From NCBI RefSeq assembly GCF_049472655.1, contig NZ_JAQNCS010000003.1, positions 127,891 through 191,890 on the forward strand: DNA of 64,000 nucleotides. The letters run 5' to 3'. Shown one piece after another: positions 16,276-24,681 of the stretch. The position numbers and the translations under genes are program-made. Source of the stretch: Deferribacter abyssi. Its GTDB lineage: Bacteria > Chrysiogenota > Deferribacteres > Deferribacterales > Deferribacteraceae. Each line of letters opens with the position of its first letter. Position 1 is the stretch's first letter. A model generated the notes under the pieces. The model saw only the letters and a list, made by a program, of their open reading frames with translations. It did not search any database and was not told the origin of the DNA.

Positions 16276-17603
16276 CAGTTCACCTCATCTTTTAATTTAC
16301 ATAAAACGTTTTTGTAGAAATCATGCAATGTTGAGCCAATTTGTCTTGATTTTATATCATCAGTTATACCAGCATGATTTATACTATTTCTCATATCGGT
16401 TAACTTTTTAAAATCACGACAGTATAAGTTTACAAGTTTGCTTTCTTTGATTTTTTCTACAATTTCAGTTTTTATGTTAGTTTTTAACTCAGATAGCCTA
16501 TTTTCCGCCATCAAACTTGCTATTGAAGAAATTAACTCTCTTAATTTTTTTAAGGCTTTATTTTTAGTAATTTTTTCTGAATTAACATGTGTATTAAAAA
16601 TCTCATAAGGTTTATTTGCTAAAGTCTCTAATTCAAGCTCTTTCATGACATAACTTAAAAAAATTTCTCTTGCTATAGTAATACCCTGTTGCACCATCCC
16701 ATGTTTTAAACAAAATTCAACAGCAATTATACCATTTTTTAAAGAATCCTCCTCAAATCCATCAAACTTCTCTTGTACTTTCATTAAAAGTTTTTCAGCA
16801 GGGGTTGTTCCTTTTAGTTTGTTGCGTAAGTTATTAATGTGTTTTTTCAAAGTTATAAACTTTTCCCCAGAAATTATATTTTTACCCCTTACTGTCGAAA
16901 TAAATTCCCATATATTATTCAAAGCTGGTAGAAATTGTTTTCTAATAATGTTTTTTGAAGTCTTAGATAGAAAATTTTCGTCGCTATAAATACTATATTT
17001 CATAAGTTCAATCAATTTTTGGGGATTACCAAAAGTTATGAAATTATCTGATGCAATACTCCATTGCTGCAAACTATGAAATGGTGTTAGGTCAAATATA
17101 GGAGCATTTCTATCTTTAATATCCATCTTTTCTACCTTATTTCTTGGGCCAAGAGTATCAAACGCTCCATAATATATTCCCTTTATTTTAATATTTTTCA
17201 TTGATTTACTGTAATTTAAAAACACTAAAGCAAGCATAGGCAAAGACCTGAAACTATGTGTTACATCAAGAATTACTTCATCTTTATAATCAACAGAGTC
17301 ATATAACTTATCAAAAATATCCCAGATTTCTTTTTCAGATTTACCAAAAGGGATAATAACGTTTTTTATTTCCGCATCTATCCAACAAATTTTATTTTTT
17401 AACTCATCCCAATATTTTTGCTCAGCTTCGTTTGTCATAAAAATAACAACTTTATCATTTTCATTGAAATCGCTACAAAAAATTTTTAACAAAGCTTCCT
17501 GAACAAACTTTACATTATCAACTTTATTATCCAAAGTTTGGAAATAATAATTACAATTGATATAATTTCCCGTTCCAAGAAATGAAATAAAAGTTTTACC
17601 CAT
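16275..17603 (-). CDS. csx1: CARF-HEPN ribonuclease, Csx1/Csx2 TM1812 family
   Basis: 442 residues. The N-terminal CARF domain starts ISFLGTGNYINCNYYF and includes DVTHSFRSLPMLALVFL, signatures of the TM1812 (Csx2) group. The C-terminal helical half ends with a HEPN active site, LTDMRNSINHAG (R-X4-H), so RNase activity is expected. Such proteins cleave RNA non-specifically when Cas10-made cyclic oligoadenylate binds the CARF domain, causing dormancy or death of infected cells. The start has GGGGGAA upstream. It is the first of a tightly coupled run (this gene, a second CARF gene, prim-pol, cas1, cas2) separated from the csm genes by array 2. Confidence 0.93.
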   Translation of the reverse strand: MGKTFISFLGTGNYINCNYYFQTLDNKVDNVKFVQEALLKIFCSDFNENDKVVIFMTNEAEQKYWDELKNKICWIDAEIKNVIIPFGKSEKEIWDIFDKLYDSVDYKDEVILDVTHSFRSLPMLALVFLNYSKSMKNIKIKGIYYGAFDTLGPRNKVEKMDIKDRNAPIFDLTPFHSLQQWSIASDNFITFGNPQKLIELMKYSIYSDENFLSKTSKNIIRKQFLPALNNIWEFISTVRGKNIISGEKFITLKKHINNLRNKLKGTTPAEKLLMKVQEKFDGFEEDSLKNGIIAVEFCLKHGMVQQGITIAREIFLSYVMKELELETLANKPYEIFNTHVNSEKITKNKALKKLRELISSIASLMAENRLSELKTNIKTEIVEKIKESKLVNLYCRDFKKLTDMRNSINHAGITDDIKSRQIGSTLHDFYKNVLCKLKDEVN

Positions 17604-17688
17604 ATTTCGTTCCCCCGAAATAATCTTATAGTAATTTTAGCATTAATAAACATTGATTTCAAATAAAAACACCTGACAATGCAAGGCC

Positions 17689-17710
17689 GTCATAATCCCT
17701 TCGAACAGGG
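17689..17710 (-). repeat. Truncated CRISPR repeat fragment
   Basis: 22 bp, GTCATAATCCCTTCGAACAG then GG, equal to the first 22 bp of the array repeat except for two adjacent bases (AT for GC at repeat positions 4-5). It ends exactly where the hairpin element (17714 onward) begins and is about 480 bp from the intact array 2. Confidence 0.75.
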
Positions 17711-17713
17711 CGT

Positions 17714-18189
17714 CTGGCTTTGCCAGCGGTTTACGTCTCACGGGTTACGGGTTAAAAAGAATTGTACAATTTGGTTAACATAGAAATTACCCGATCACAC
17801 GTCTTTAACAATGCTTGATATTCGTCCTTATTTATATAATCCAACTCGTAACTCAAAAAAATAAAATATCGTAACTCTGCACACGAACCCCTGGAAATAC
17901 TTATAAAATGTTTAAATTCTTTTTTGCTAAATCTCTAGTTACCTTCTACTAAATTTGCGACTATAGATGAGCTACTTTTTCGCAGTTGTGAAACTAAACC
18001 ACGAATTTCCTCTTTAGGAAATTTTTTTGTAATTTCATATACTCTCTTAGTTAAATTATGAGAAAGTTTAAAAACATCCATTTCTTCAATTCTCATAACA
18101 TTATGTTATCAAACTTGTATAAGAGTTTCAATAGGTATTCCACGTGATACGTTAACCGTGATACGTGATTCGCTGGCACGAAGTGCCAG
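17714..18189. mobile_element. Hairpin-bounded element carrying a four-helix-bundle pseudogene
   Basis: 476 bp. The ends are hairpins CTGGCTTTGCCAG (17714-17726) and CTGGCACGAAGTGCCAG (18173-18189). Each is followed inward by GCG and then a CACG-rich run, so the termini form imperfect inverted repeats. Inside is a broken IVP-like gene on the minus strand. A truncated CRISPR repeat abuts the left end and the first intact repeat of array 2 lies 3 bp past the right end, as if it inserted at or in a repeat. A shorter gene-less relative sits beside array 1. Mobility is inferred from structure only. Confidence 0.55.
17752..18096 (-). pseudogene. Four-helix-bundle protein (23S rRNA IVP-like), in-frame stop
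   Basis: Reading leftward from the ATG at 18096 gives a 115-codon frame with a single internal TAG at 17935-17937 (codon 54) and a terminal TAA at 17752. The sequence before the stop (MRIEEMDVFKLSHNL, ITKKFPKEEIRGLVSQLRKS, SSIVANLVEGN) and after it (RFSKKEFKHFISISRGS, CAELRYF) matches the family's usual EGxxRxSKKEFxxFLxIARGS pattern. The frame is otherwise unbroken, so the loss is recent or the codon is suppressed. Family members occur in 23S rRNA intervening sequences and as stand-alone genes of unknown role, related in fold to Avd of diversity-generating retroelements. No ribosome-binding site is evident. Confidence 0.8.
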
Positions 18190-18192
18190 TCA

Positions 18193-18531
18193 GTCGCAAT
18201 CCCTTCGAACAGGGTAACAAATTCTGACTATAGGGTGGGTTTTAAAGCCCACCTCAGAAGATTTAGTCGCAATCCCTTCGAACAGGGTAACAAATTCTGA
18301 CTTGGAGATTTATTAAAAAGAAGCGGTCGTGTGGCCGTTTCGTCGCAATCCCTTCGAACAGGGTAACAAATTCTGACCGAATTGCTGTTCCATGAGTTGG
18401 TAAATGAAATTAAAAGAAGTCGCAATCCCTTCGAACAGGGTAACAAATTCTGACTAACGGGTCAAAAATATGAAGACCCAGAAAACGCTAGGTAAGTCGC
18501 AATCCCTTCGAACAGGGTAACAAATTCTGAC
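18193..18531 (-). CRISPR. CRISPR array 2 (5 repeats, 4 spacers)
   Basis: 36-bp repeats at 18193-18228, 18266-18301, 18342-18377, 18419-18454 and 18496-18531, identical to one another as read. Spacers are 37, 40, 41 and 41 bp. The plus-strand repeat begins GTCGCAATCCC and ends AAATTCTGAC; the minus-strand end is ATTGCGAC (type III crRNA tag). Leader 2 abuts on the right, so transcription and spacer addition are from the right. The array sits between csm5 and the CARF genes. Small overlapping open frames here are artefacts of the repeats. Confidence 0.96.
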
Positions 18532-18890
18532 AGCCTAATTTTTTTATAACATGTTATTAAACAGATAGCAACCCATTTTTAAAGTTCTCTGTTTTATTTT
18601 TGACTACTTTTTAAAAGGGGATACCCTCATATTGCAACTTATTGATAAATAACGATAAAAAACTTCGTGTTCACAATAAATAAACCACAGCTAACATATT
18701 GATAAATAACAATTTTTCAAATCAGCTCCCTTTCAAAGGTAGAACTTTAAAAAATGAGATAACTTATTGATAAACAAAAAATAGATATAAAAATAACTCT
18801 TTCTAAACCCATTAACTCTGACCTGTTTGCACATTTTTTAATCACCTTATCACACAAAAAACATATTCAACTGTCAAACAACAAGCTGAA
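18532..18890 (-). promoter_or_regulatory. CRISPR leader 2
   Basis: About 360 bp downstream of csm5 and upstream of array 2, similar throughout to leader 1, including the AGATAGCAACCC block, repeated TTGATAAATAAC words and the CACATTTTTTAATCACCTTA end. Read leftward it contains TTGACA (18872-18877) and TGATAA (18847-18852), spaced 19 nt, which is longer than ideal. The TGATAAGG word also occurs just upstream of cas6 (25601-25608). Confidence 0.7.
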
Positions 18891-20060
18891 TTAATAACTT
18901 TTTTTATACTTCTTCAAAAGTTGTTTTTTTATTTCTTCTAAATCTTTTTTTGTTTTCTCTAATCGAGTTTTATTTTTCTCTTTGCGATTTATTTCTTTTA
19001 TTTCTGGTGTTGAGATAGTTTCAAGTTTTTGAATATCGTTACTAATAACTACCCATCCCATTGGCATATTTAGTGATTCTACTCTCCATGTAGTTGTTTG
19101 GCTTTTCATAATTTTTTTAGTTTGCCTATTATAGATTTTTCTATAACCATCTATCGTAACTGCCATTGCGCCAGAATGGTTACCCATTTTCATCAGCTCC
19201 ACACCGGAATGATTTAAAAAATCTACTCCAAGCAAAGCATATTCAAATTTCTTTTGCTCAAAATCCAATACCTTTGTATAGTGATACTCCAACGAATCAA
19301 AAATAAAGTTCATGTCAGTTATATTTTCCAATATAAGATTATCTTTGCCTTCAATAAATTTTATATCTCCTTCAAAAATTGCTCCTGGCAAAACAAGCTC
19401 CATTTTAACAGGAACACCTCTACTATCAGTATTAAAACTTTTCGTATTTCTAACCACATCGATAAAAACTTCCCCATTCACCATTTTAAAATCTGATACT
19501 TTAACGTTTTTAAAGGGATCGTCAGGTATTTTCCAGAACTTCAATAATTTTTGTTCTAACTCACTACTATTATTAGCATTAACTTGTTGGGACCTTGACG
19601 CTATATAGCTTAAAACAGCAGTTCTAATTGCTCCTTTTACGGAACTTCCTGGAATAATAACCTGGTTAGCAAACTTTTCCCGAACAAATCTTTTTATTTC
19701 AAGTGCATTAATTACCCTCCTCATTCCACCTCTTTCTATATTTGCAAATTGTCCAAGACGCTCTTTGTATTCATTTTCTACTAAAGTTGATACCTTCACC
19801 TTATACAAAACTGCTTTATTATCAAAATTGTCATAAATAAATTTCCTGATTTTTAAAATATTATTCGAGTCAATTACATTTAGAAAATCTTCATATTTCC
19901 CTTTTTGTATAATTATTTCCGTCAGTTTTTCTCTATCCAAAAAAAATAAATAGCCATCTTTAATAACGTATTCGTAAGGTATATAAGAATCTCCTGAACC
20001 AATATGAATAGGTGATAAAACTTTTATATAAATTTTGTAACAATTTGTTTTAACTTTCAT
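18891..20060 (-). CDS. csm5: Type III-A RAMP protein Csm5
   Basis: 389 residues. The RAMP fold is indicated by YIKVLSPIHIGSGDSYIPYEY at the start and IPGSSVKGAIRTAVLSYIAS near residue 145, typical of Csm5. Csm5 caps the backbone of the Csm interference complex at the crRNA 3' end and takes part in crRNA maturation. The last ~40 residues are lysine/glutamate-rich and probably coiled coil (RKEKNKTRLEKTKKDLEEIK). The start overlaps the end of csm4 by 11 bp. It is the last csm gene; leader 2 and array 2 follow directly. Confidence 0.93.
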   Translation of the reverse strand: MKVKTNCYKIYIKVLSPIHIGSGDSYIPYEYVIKDGYLFFLDREKLTEIIIQKGKYEDFLNVIDSNNILKIRKFIYDNFDNKAVLYKVKVSTLVENEYKERLGQFANIERGGMRRVINALEIKRFVREKFANQVIIPGSSVKGAIRTAVLSYIASRSQQVNANNSSELEQKLLKFWKIPDDPFKNVKVSDFKMVNGEVFIDVVRNTKSFNTDSRGVPVKMELVLPGAIFEGDIKFIEGKDNLILENITDMNFIFDSLEYHYTKVLDFEQKKFEYALLGVDFLNHSGVELMKMGNHSGAMAVTIDGYRKIYNRQTKKIMKSQTTTWRVESLNMPMGWVVISNDIQKLETISTPEIKEINRKEKNKTRLEKTKKDLEEIKKQLLKKYKKSY

Positions 20061-21057
20061 CTTTATGCTCCAACTTACAAAATATAGGTATCATAAATCC
20101 GTTATGAATATCATTTTTATCATAAAAAATTTCAGATGTAGATGCACCATAAAAGTCAGAATCTTCTTTCTTAAAAAAAGTAGAGCCCGGTCTGTACAAA
20201 ATTAGTGGGCTTTTAAATGGCATCCCACATACAGCTTTATCTCCGCCATGCCTTCCAAATTTAGTAAAAGTGGCACCGTAGTTTAATATGATTTTTTCAT
20301 CCATATACAAGCCTGATGAAATATTAATAAAGCCATTTGCTCCATCATATGGTTTTAAAAACTTCATTAACTCAAAATCTGTACTTACAGAATCTATTTT
20401 AAATCGCCCCTTTCCAATGCTTTTATCAGCCCCAAAACCAACTTTTCCTATTACCTCAAAAACTTCTTCAATCTCAAACAGCTTTATTCTATCATCTAAA
20501 TATTTAATATAAATATCAAAATTAATATCATCTCCAAAATAAAGCTCTGTGGACTGATACAATCCCTCTGTAGTAGTATTACTAATTCTGTTAACACTAT
20601 TTTTTAATACTGTATGTTTTTTTATTGAAAAATTATAGTCTGTTATATCCTTATCATCTTTATTATTTAAAATTTCAATGTAATATTTTAAAATAGATGA
20701 TGAAGTAATCCTATCTTCTAAAAACAATAAAAAAGTTTCTTCATCAATAAATTCTAATTTCTTAAATTGTTTCATTAATTTATATTTTATTTCTAAATTA
20801 TTAGAAAAATCTTTAACTATTTCGTTAAAAACTTTTGACAGCATAGGCTTTACAATAGGTTTTGGTAAATAGCCACTTAAAAAACCGTCACTAAAAATTA
20901 TAGTAGGCTGGTTATGAAAATTGTCTAAAATTTCTAATAGTTTTTTTTCTCCATAAATATATTTATAATACCAGCAAAATTGACCAAAAATAGTATCACT
21001 TTGTAAAGGTGTTTTAAAGGCTGACTGCGGTTTAATTGTTAACCTTATAGTTTCCAT
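20050..21057 (-). CDS. csm4: Type III-A RAMP protein Csm4
   Basis: 335 residues. It opens with a RAMP strand and the typical LQSDTIFGQFCWYYKYIYGE segment, in which Csm4/Cmr3 proteins contact the complex base. GFGADKSIGKGRF near residue 210 is the glycine-rich RAMP loop. Csm4 holds the 5' tag of the crRNA and docks Cas10 (Csm1). The gene lies 15 bp after csm3 and overlaps csm5, within an uninterrupted csm operon. A degenerate late region makes the family call rest on these two motifs plus synteny. Confidence 0.92.
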   Translation of the reverse strand: METIRLTIKPQSAFKTPLQSDTIFGQFCWYYKYIYGEKKLLEILDNFHNQPTIIFSDGFLSGYLPKPIVKPMLSKVFNEIVKDFSNNLEIKYKLMKQFKKLEFIDEETFLLFLEDRITSSSILKYYIEILNNKDDKDITDYNFSIKKHTVLKNSVNRISNTTTEGLYQSTELYFGDDINFDIYIKYLDDRIKLFEIEEVFEVIGKVGFGADKSIGKGRFKIDSVSTDFELMKFLKPYDGANGFINISSGLYMDEKIILNYGATFTKFGRHGGDKAVCGMPFKSPLILYRPGSTFFKKEDSDFYGASTSEIFYDKNDIHNGFMIPIFCKLEHKDES

Positions 21058-21072
21058 AAATCATTCCTTATA

Positions 21073-21726
21073 TCAAAATTTGATTTCCTGAAACTTTTTA
21101 GCAATCTCCTCATCGTCAAATTCAAATTTAATCTTTCCATAGCCTCTTGAGCCACTTCCGCCTAATGCATCCATTTCAAGCAGTTTTAGCCCCTGTAATA
21201 AGAGTTCAAAGTTTTTTTCATCATGTTCGTCAAACACTTTATATGTAAGGTAAAACTCAAATACCGCCCCAGCAGGGACTCTTTCCATATGTCTTGGTCC
21301 GGCTTTAGAAGCAGTCCCCTTTGTTCTATCTATACTTACCTCTACTTTCGATTCTGTTAAAGCATCTTTCTCTATTAACTCTTTAGCATTTAGTAATCTA
21401 CAGTCTGAAAAAGACACTCGTGTAGGACCACCTTTATATTCTGACTCATTTTTTCCATTACCAAATATACGAGCAATTGGATTATTGGAATCCTTAGTTG
21501 AATAAGGGCTACCATCTTGGTTAACATAGCCCTTATACCACTCAAGTAATGTTCTGACTTTTCCTTTCAATGAACTTCCGGGAATGTACGGATAACCGGT
21601 TATAGGGTCTTTAACCACAGGGTTATCAATACCACCTATATTTATTTCATCATTACCTGCACCAATATGCAAACCGGTTTTAATGATGATTTTTCCTTTT
21701 AATTCTTTAATCTCACGTAATTTCAT
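21073..21726 (-). CDS. csm3: Type III-A RAMP endoribonuclease Csm3
   Basis: 217 residues, standard length. The N-terminus KLKGKIIIKTGLHIGAG-like strand is followed by GGIDNPVVKDPITGYPYIPG, where D34 corresponds to the catalytic aspartate that cuts target RNA at 6-nt intervals. SSLKGKVRTLLEW follows, and the C-terminal glycine-rich loop GGSGSRGYGKIKF is intact. Several Csm3 copies form the crRNA-binding filament. The active residue is present, so RNA cleavage should be functional. It lies 25 bp after csm2. Confidence 0.96.
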   Translation of the reverse strand: MKLREIKELKGKIIIKTGLHIGAGNDEINIGGIDNPVVKDPITGYPYIPGSSLKGKVRTLLEWYKGYVNQDGSPYSTKDSNNPIARIFGNGKNESEYKGGPTRVSFSDCRLLNAKELIEKDALTESKVEVSIDRTKGTASKAGPRHMERVPAGAVFEFYLTYKVFDEHDEKNFELLLQGLKLLEMDALGGSGSRGYGKIKFEFDDEEIAKKFQEIKF

Positions 21727-21750
21727 AGTATCACCTCTTTATGTTTAGTT

Positions 21751-22152
21751 TTATTTCTTTAATTTACTTGGGGAATAAGCAATTATTGCTTGAAACAAAT
21801 CACAAAAAGCATAAAAATCATCTATGTCTTTTATTTCATTTATGTGTGTGTTTATAAAGTGTTCAAATTCGTCAGTAGCATGTTTTCTGTGCTTTGCATA
21901 GGCCACTTTTGCCTTCAACATTTTGATATAAGGCAATTCTTTTTTAAATGCTTCTTCCTTATCTGCCTTAACATCTATTTTATGTTTAATTGATAAAATA
22001 TCATTGTAAAACTTTCTCAGTTGAGTCTGTGAAAGATTTTTTTGATTAGTTTTAACAAATTCATTTAAACACTTTTTTGCATAGTCTGAAAGTAAGTCCG
22101 GTTTTAAATGCTTCTTTTCAGTATTTTCAAAAAACAAAGTACTTTTAGCCAT
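21751..22152 (-). CDS. csm2: Type III-A small subunit Csm2
   Basis: 133 residues, alpha-helical and lysine-rich, the usual size for Csm2. LLSDYAKKCLNEFVKTNQKNLSQTQLRKFYNDIL is the typical Csm2 N-terminal helix pair, including the TQLRKFY segment. Csm2 forms the second filament of the effector complex, contacting target RNA. It lies 10 bp after cas10 and before csm3, the standard csm1-csm2-csm3 order. Assignment rests on motif and synteny. Confidence 0.94.
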   Translation of the reverse strand: MAKSTLFFENTEKKHLKPDLLSDYAKKCLNEFVKTNQKNLSQTQLRKFYNDILSIKHKIDVKADKEEAFKKELPYIKMLKAKVAYAKHRKHATDEFEHFINTHINEIKDIDDFYAFCDLFQAIIAYSPSKLKK

Positions 22153-22161
22153 CTTTCCCTC

Positions 22162-24603
22162 CTATTTTCTTCTTTCATATATTAGCAAACTTATTGGTAT
22201 TACCAACTTTTCATAATACTTAACTATATTTTCATAGAAAATTTTTAATATTTCTTCTTTGTTATCACTGTTATCGAATGTTCTATAGGTATGGTAACTT
22301 AATAAAGAAATCCAAAGCGCGTTGTGAACATCACTTAAAGTGATTTTTTTTGCTTTTTTGATCTTTGAAGCCATTTCTATAAATTTCAAAATCTTATAAA
22401 TGTATGCTGTGGAAAAACGATCCTCAATTTCTATATATTTTTCGAGTTGTTCCTTGAATTTTAATAATTGTAAAAATTCATCCCATTTTACCGTAATATC
22501 AAAAATTGTAACACTATTTTTACCAATATTTTCTTTTGACTTTTCGAGCAAAGCTTCTGCTTTTTCTGCCATTTGATAAACGGGAATTTGAGGTTTGCAA
22601 ATATTTATTCCTGCCGATATGTGAATATCAGGATTCTTTGCAACATAATCCTTTAAATGCACTGATATTTCTTTTGCTAAAGCCACTATATGATTATATG
22701 GACCTATAAGGAATAAATCATCACCACCTGCAAAAACAGTATAAACGGAAGGGAATTTCTTTCTTATAATATTCGGTAGCCATCCAACAAAAAAGTAATC
22801 AAGCATTCTTGATAAAGAAACTATATCAGCAAATGAAACTTTATTTCCAAAACCTTCTGCAAAGATTTGTCCAAGATTATCTATATCTGCTTTTAACACA
22901 CCTATGAAAGGCTTTCCCTCAAATTTACCTATATCAACTTCTCTTAAAGAGTCATAAGCTATATGAGTAAAAGTTTTAGGCTCTCCTACCTCCATAGGCG
23001 TTTTATCAAATCGGTACTCTGGCATATTTAAATATTTTTCACTATGTAAATCAACCTCTTCCATAATTGGAACATAATAAGCGATCATTCTTTCTCCATA
23101 ACCAGAAAAATTCTCAAATTTATTAATTTTAAAAACTAAATCAGCTGAAGCAGGTTTTTCTCTTAACGAAAAAGAAATATTGCTAAACAATGAATATTCT
23201 AATCTTTTTTCCGGATTAGTTGAAACAAGAAGATATTCTACTTTTGGTAAAAAAGTTCCCATTTTCTTAAACATTTCTGAAGCCTCAGAGTACTCCGAAC
23301 CCTCCTTCCTTGGAGTGCGCCCATCAACTCGACAAACTCCTCCAGTTTTGTTAACTTTTTCTATGTAATCAGCAAAAATCATCTTTGGAGGAATATAGGA
23401 TAATTTATCTATTGCAAGATTATTAGCTAACTCTTGAAACTTATAGGAAATATTTCCTTTAAGAAAGTCGTTACCACTTAATTTAGTAAAAGCCATGTTA
23501 AACTTTGTTTCACCAAAAGTTAGATCAATAAAAAAGTCATTAATATCTTTTTTAACATCGGTTATTAAAGCAGGGCTTCCCTGCAAGTTGGGAGCCAATA
23601 TTGTAAATTTTCCACCAGCATTCATAATTATAGAAGCATAATTAAGATTAAACTTTTGCAAAATTAAATTTGCCGCCATTTCTGTACATATGGAGACAAA
23701 AAATGATTTTGCCCTTAGTATCTTAGCCGCAAATTTATTTGACTCACCAAATTTACTAAAAATAAAATCTTGTATCCCAGAAAAATCTCCCTGTATCAAA
23801 ATAAACTTTTCTTCATCTGAATCATATTCACTTATATCTTTCGAATTTAATCTATCATAAGTCTTATGAAAGCTATATAAAGCAGTTGCTATTGCAGCAG
23901 TCGTTTTCAAATGGTCAAACAGAGAAACATTTGCCTGTATATGATAAGATGATGAAGGTATACACCACAAATATTTTTCTAAAATTGTAGATATAGCATT
24001 ATAAAAGTTATTAAAGTTGTTATATTTAACCTTGGTAAGTTTATTAAAATCATCGATAAATTCTTGAAAAAGTAGTTGATATTCTTTTTCTGCCTCTTTT
24101 ATACTTTTATTTTCCAAATTGTGAGGTATAATTCCTGGATTCAACTTTTCAAGGGAATAAAATAGCTCAGGAATATTCTTATTAGTTAATTTTACTTTAG
24201 AAAAAATACTTAATAATCTTGATTTTTTATAATTATATTGCTGCTTTACCTCATCTTCTGTTAATGAATTATACTTATCAAACTCGTTACGTTCTAGGCC
24301 ACTAGCAAGTCTATCAGCCGCAGCAATAATCCATTCATACTCGTTTGAAGGATCATGATGTCTTGCTGCAATATTTAAAACATTTAAATCATCATCAAGA
24401 ACCCTTATGTTTTGTTGAATAATATTTTCAAAATCATCAAAAAACTGTGCAGTGAATGCAACGTGTAAATGAGAAAGATGATTATTATATTTAGGACAAT
24501 ATTCATAATTATAATCGTTAATCTCTTTAATTCCACATCTTTGATAAAATTTACCGATATCATGAAATAATGCTGCAAGTGAAATAATATTTTTAATCGA
24601 CAT
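22162..24603 (-). CDS. cas10: Type III-A large subunit Cas10/Csm1
   Basis: 813 residues. The N-terminal HD nuclease domain has LAALFHDIGKFYQR (HD near residue 14) and a second histidine pair, ARHHDPSNEYEW. The second palm domain holds VFAGGDDLFLIGPY near residue 625, an intact GGDD motif, so cyclic-oligoadenylate synthesis is predicted. The first palm region includes QGDFSGIQDFIF. With both HD and GGDD intact, DNase and signalling outputs should work, matching the two CARF genes downstream. The start has CAGGAGGT seven bases before ATG. It is followed by csm2 after 9 bp. Confidence 0.97.
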   Translation of the reverse strand: MSIKNIISLAALFHDIGKFYQRCGIKEINDYNYEYCPKYNNHLSHLHVAFTAQFFDDFENIIQQNIRVLDDDLNVLNIAARHHDPSNEYEWIIAAADRLASGLERNEFDKYNSLTEDEVKQQYNYKKSRLLSIFSKVKLTNKNIPELFYSLEKLNPGIIPHNLENKSIKEAEKEYQLLFQEFIDDFNKLTKVKYNNFNNFYNAISTILEKYLWCIPSSSYHIQANVSLFDHLKTTAAIATALYSFHKTYDRLNSKDISEYDSDEEKFILIQGDFSGIQDFIFSKFGESNKFAAKILRAKSFFVSICTEMAANLILQKFNLNYASIIMNAGGKFTILAPNLQGSPALITDVKKDINDFFIDLTFGETKFNMAFTKLSGNDFLKGNISYKFQELANNLAIDKLSYIPPKMIFADYIEKVNKTGGVCRVDGRTPRKEGSEYSEASEMFKKMGTFLPKVEYLLVSTNPEKRLEYSLFSNISFSLREKPASADLVFKINKFENFSGYGERMIAYYVPIMEEVDLHSEKYLNMPEYRFDKTPMEVGEPKTFTHIAYDSLREVDIGKFEGKPFIGVLKADIDNLGQIFAEGFGNKVSFADIVSLSRMLDYFFVGWLPNIIRKKFPSVYTVFAGGDDLFLIGPYNHIVALAKEISVHLKDYVAKNPDIHISAGINICKPQIPVYQMAEKAEALLEKSKENIGKNSVTIFDITVKWDEFLQLLKFKEQLEKYIEIEDRFSTAYIYKILKFIEMASKIKKAKKITLSDVHNALWISLLSYHTYRTFDNSDNKEEILKIFYENIVKYYEKLVIPISLLIYERRK

Positions 24604-24681
24604 TAAAACCTCCTGAAAGTGTAAATCCCCAATTAAAATTTTAACACACTATTCATAGCTTTCAACAAAACTTGAAAATTT

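Noticed and set aside
17935..17937. TAG as a pyrrolysine or programmed read-through codon.
   Set aside because: No pyrrolysine genes or stem-loop context were seen; a simple nonsense mutation is the simpler reading.
17714..18189. Four-helix-bundle protein as the Avd accessory of a diversity-generating retroelement.
   Set aside because: No reverse transcriptase, template repeat or variable repeat was seen anywhere in the window.
18173..18189. TGGCACG in the element hairpin as a sigma-54 -24 element.
   Set aside because: No GC-containing -12 element follows at the right distance; the palindrome explains the sequence.
18228..18446. 72-residue minus-strand frame in array 2.
   Set aside because: It is made of repeated CRISPR-repeat translations.
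18229..18495. All four spacers of array 2 have an open frame on the plus strand, as if crRNAs were antisense to phage mRNA.
   Set aside because: For 37-41-bp stretches, at least one of three frames is open most of the time by chance, so this is not evidence. A database search of the spacers would be needed.
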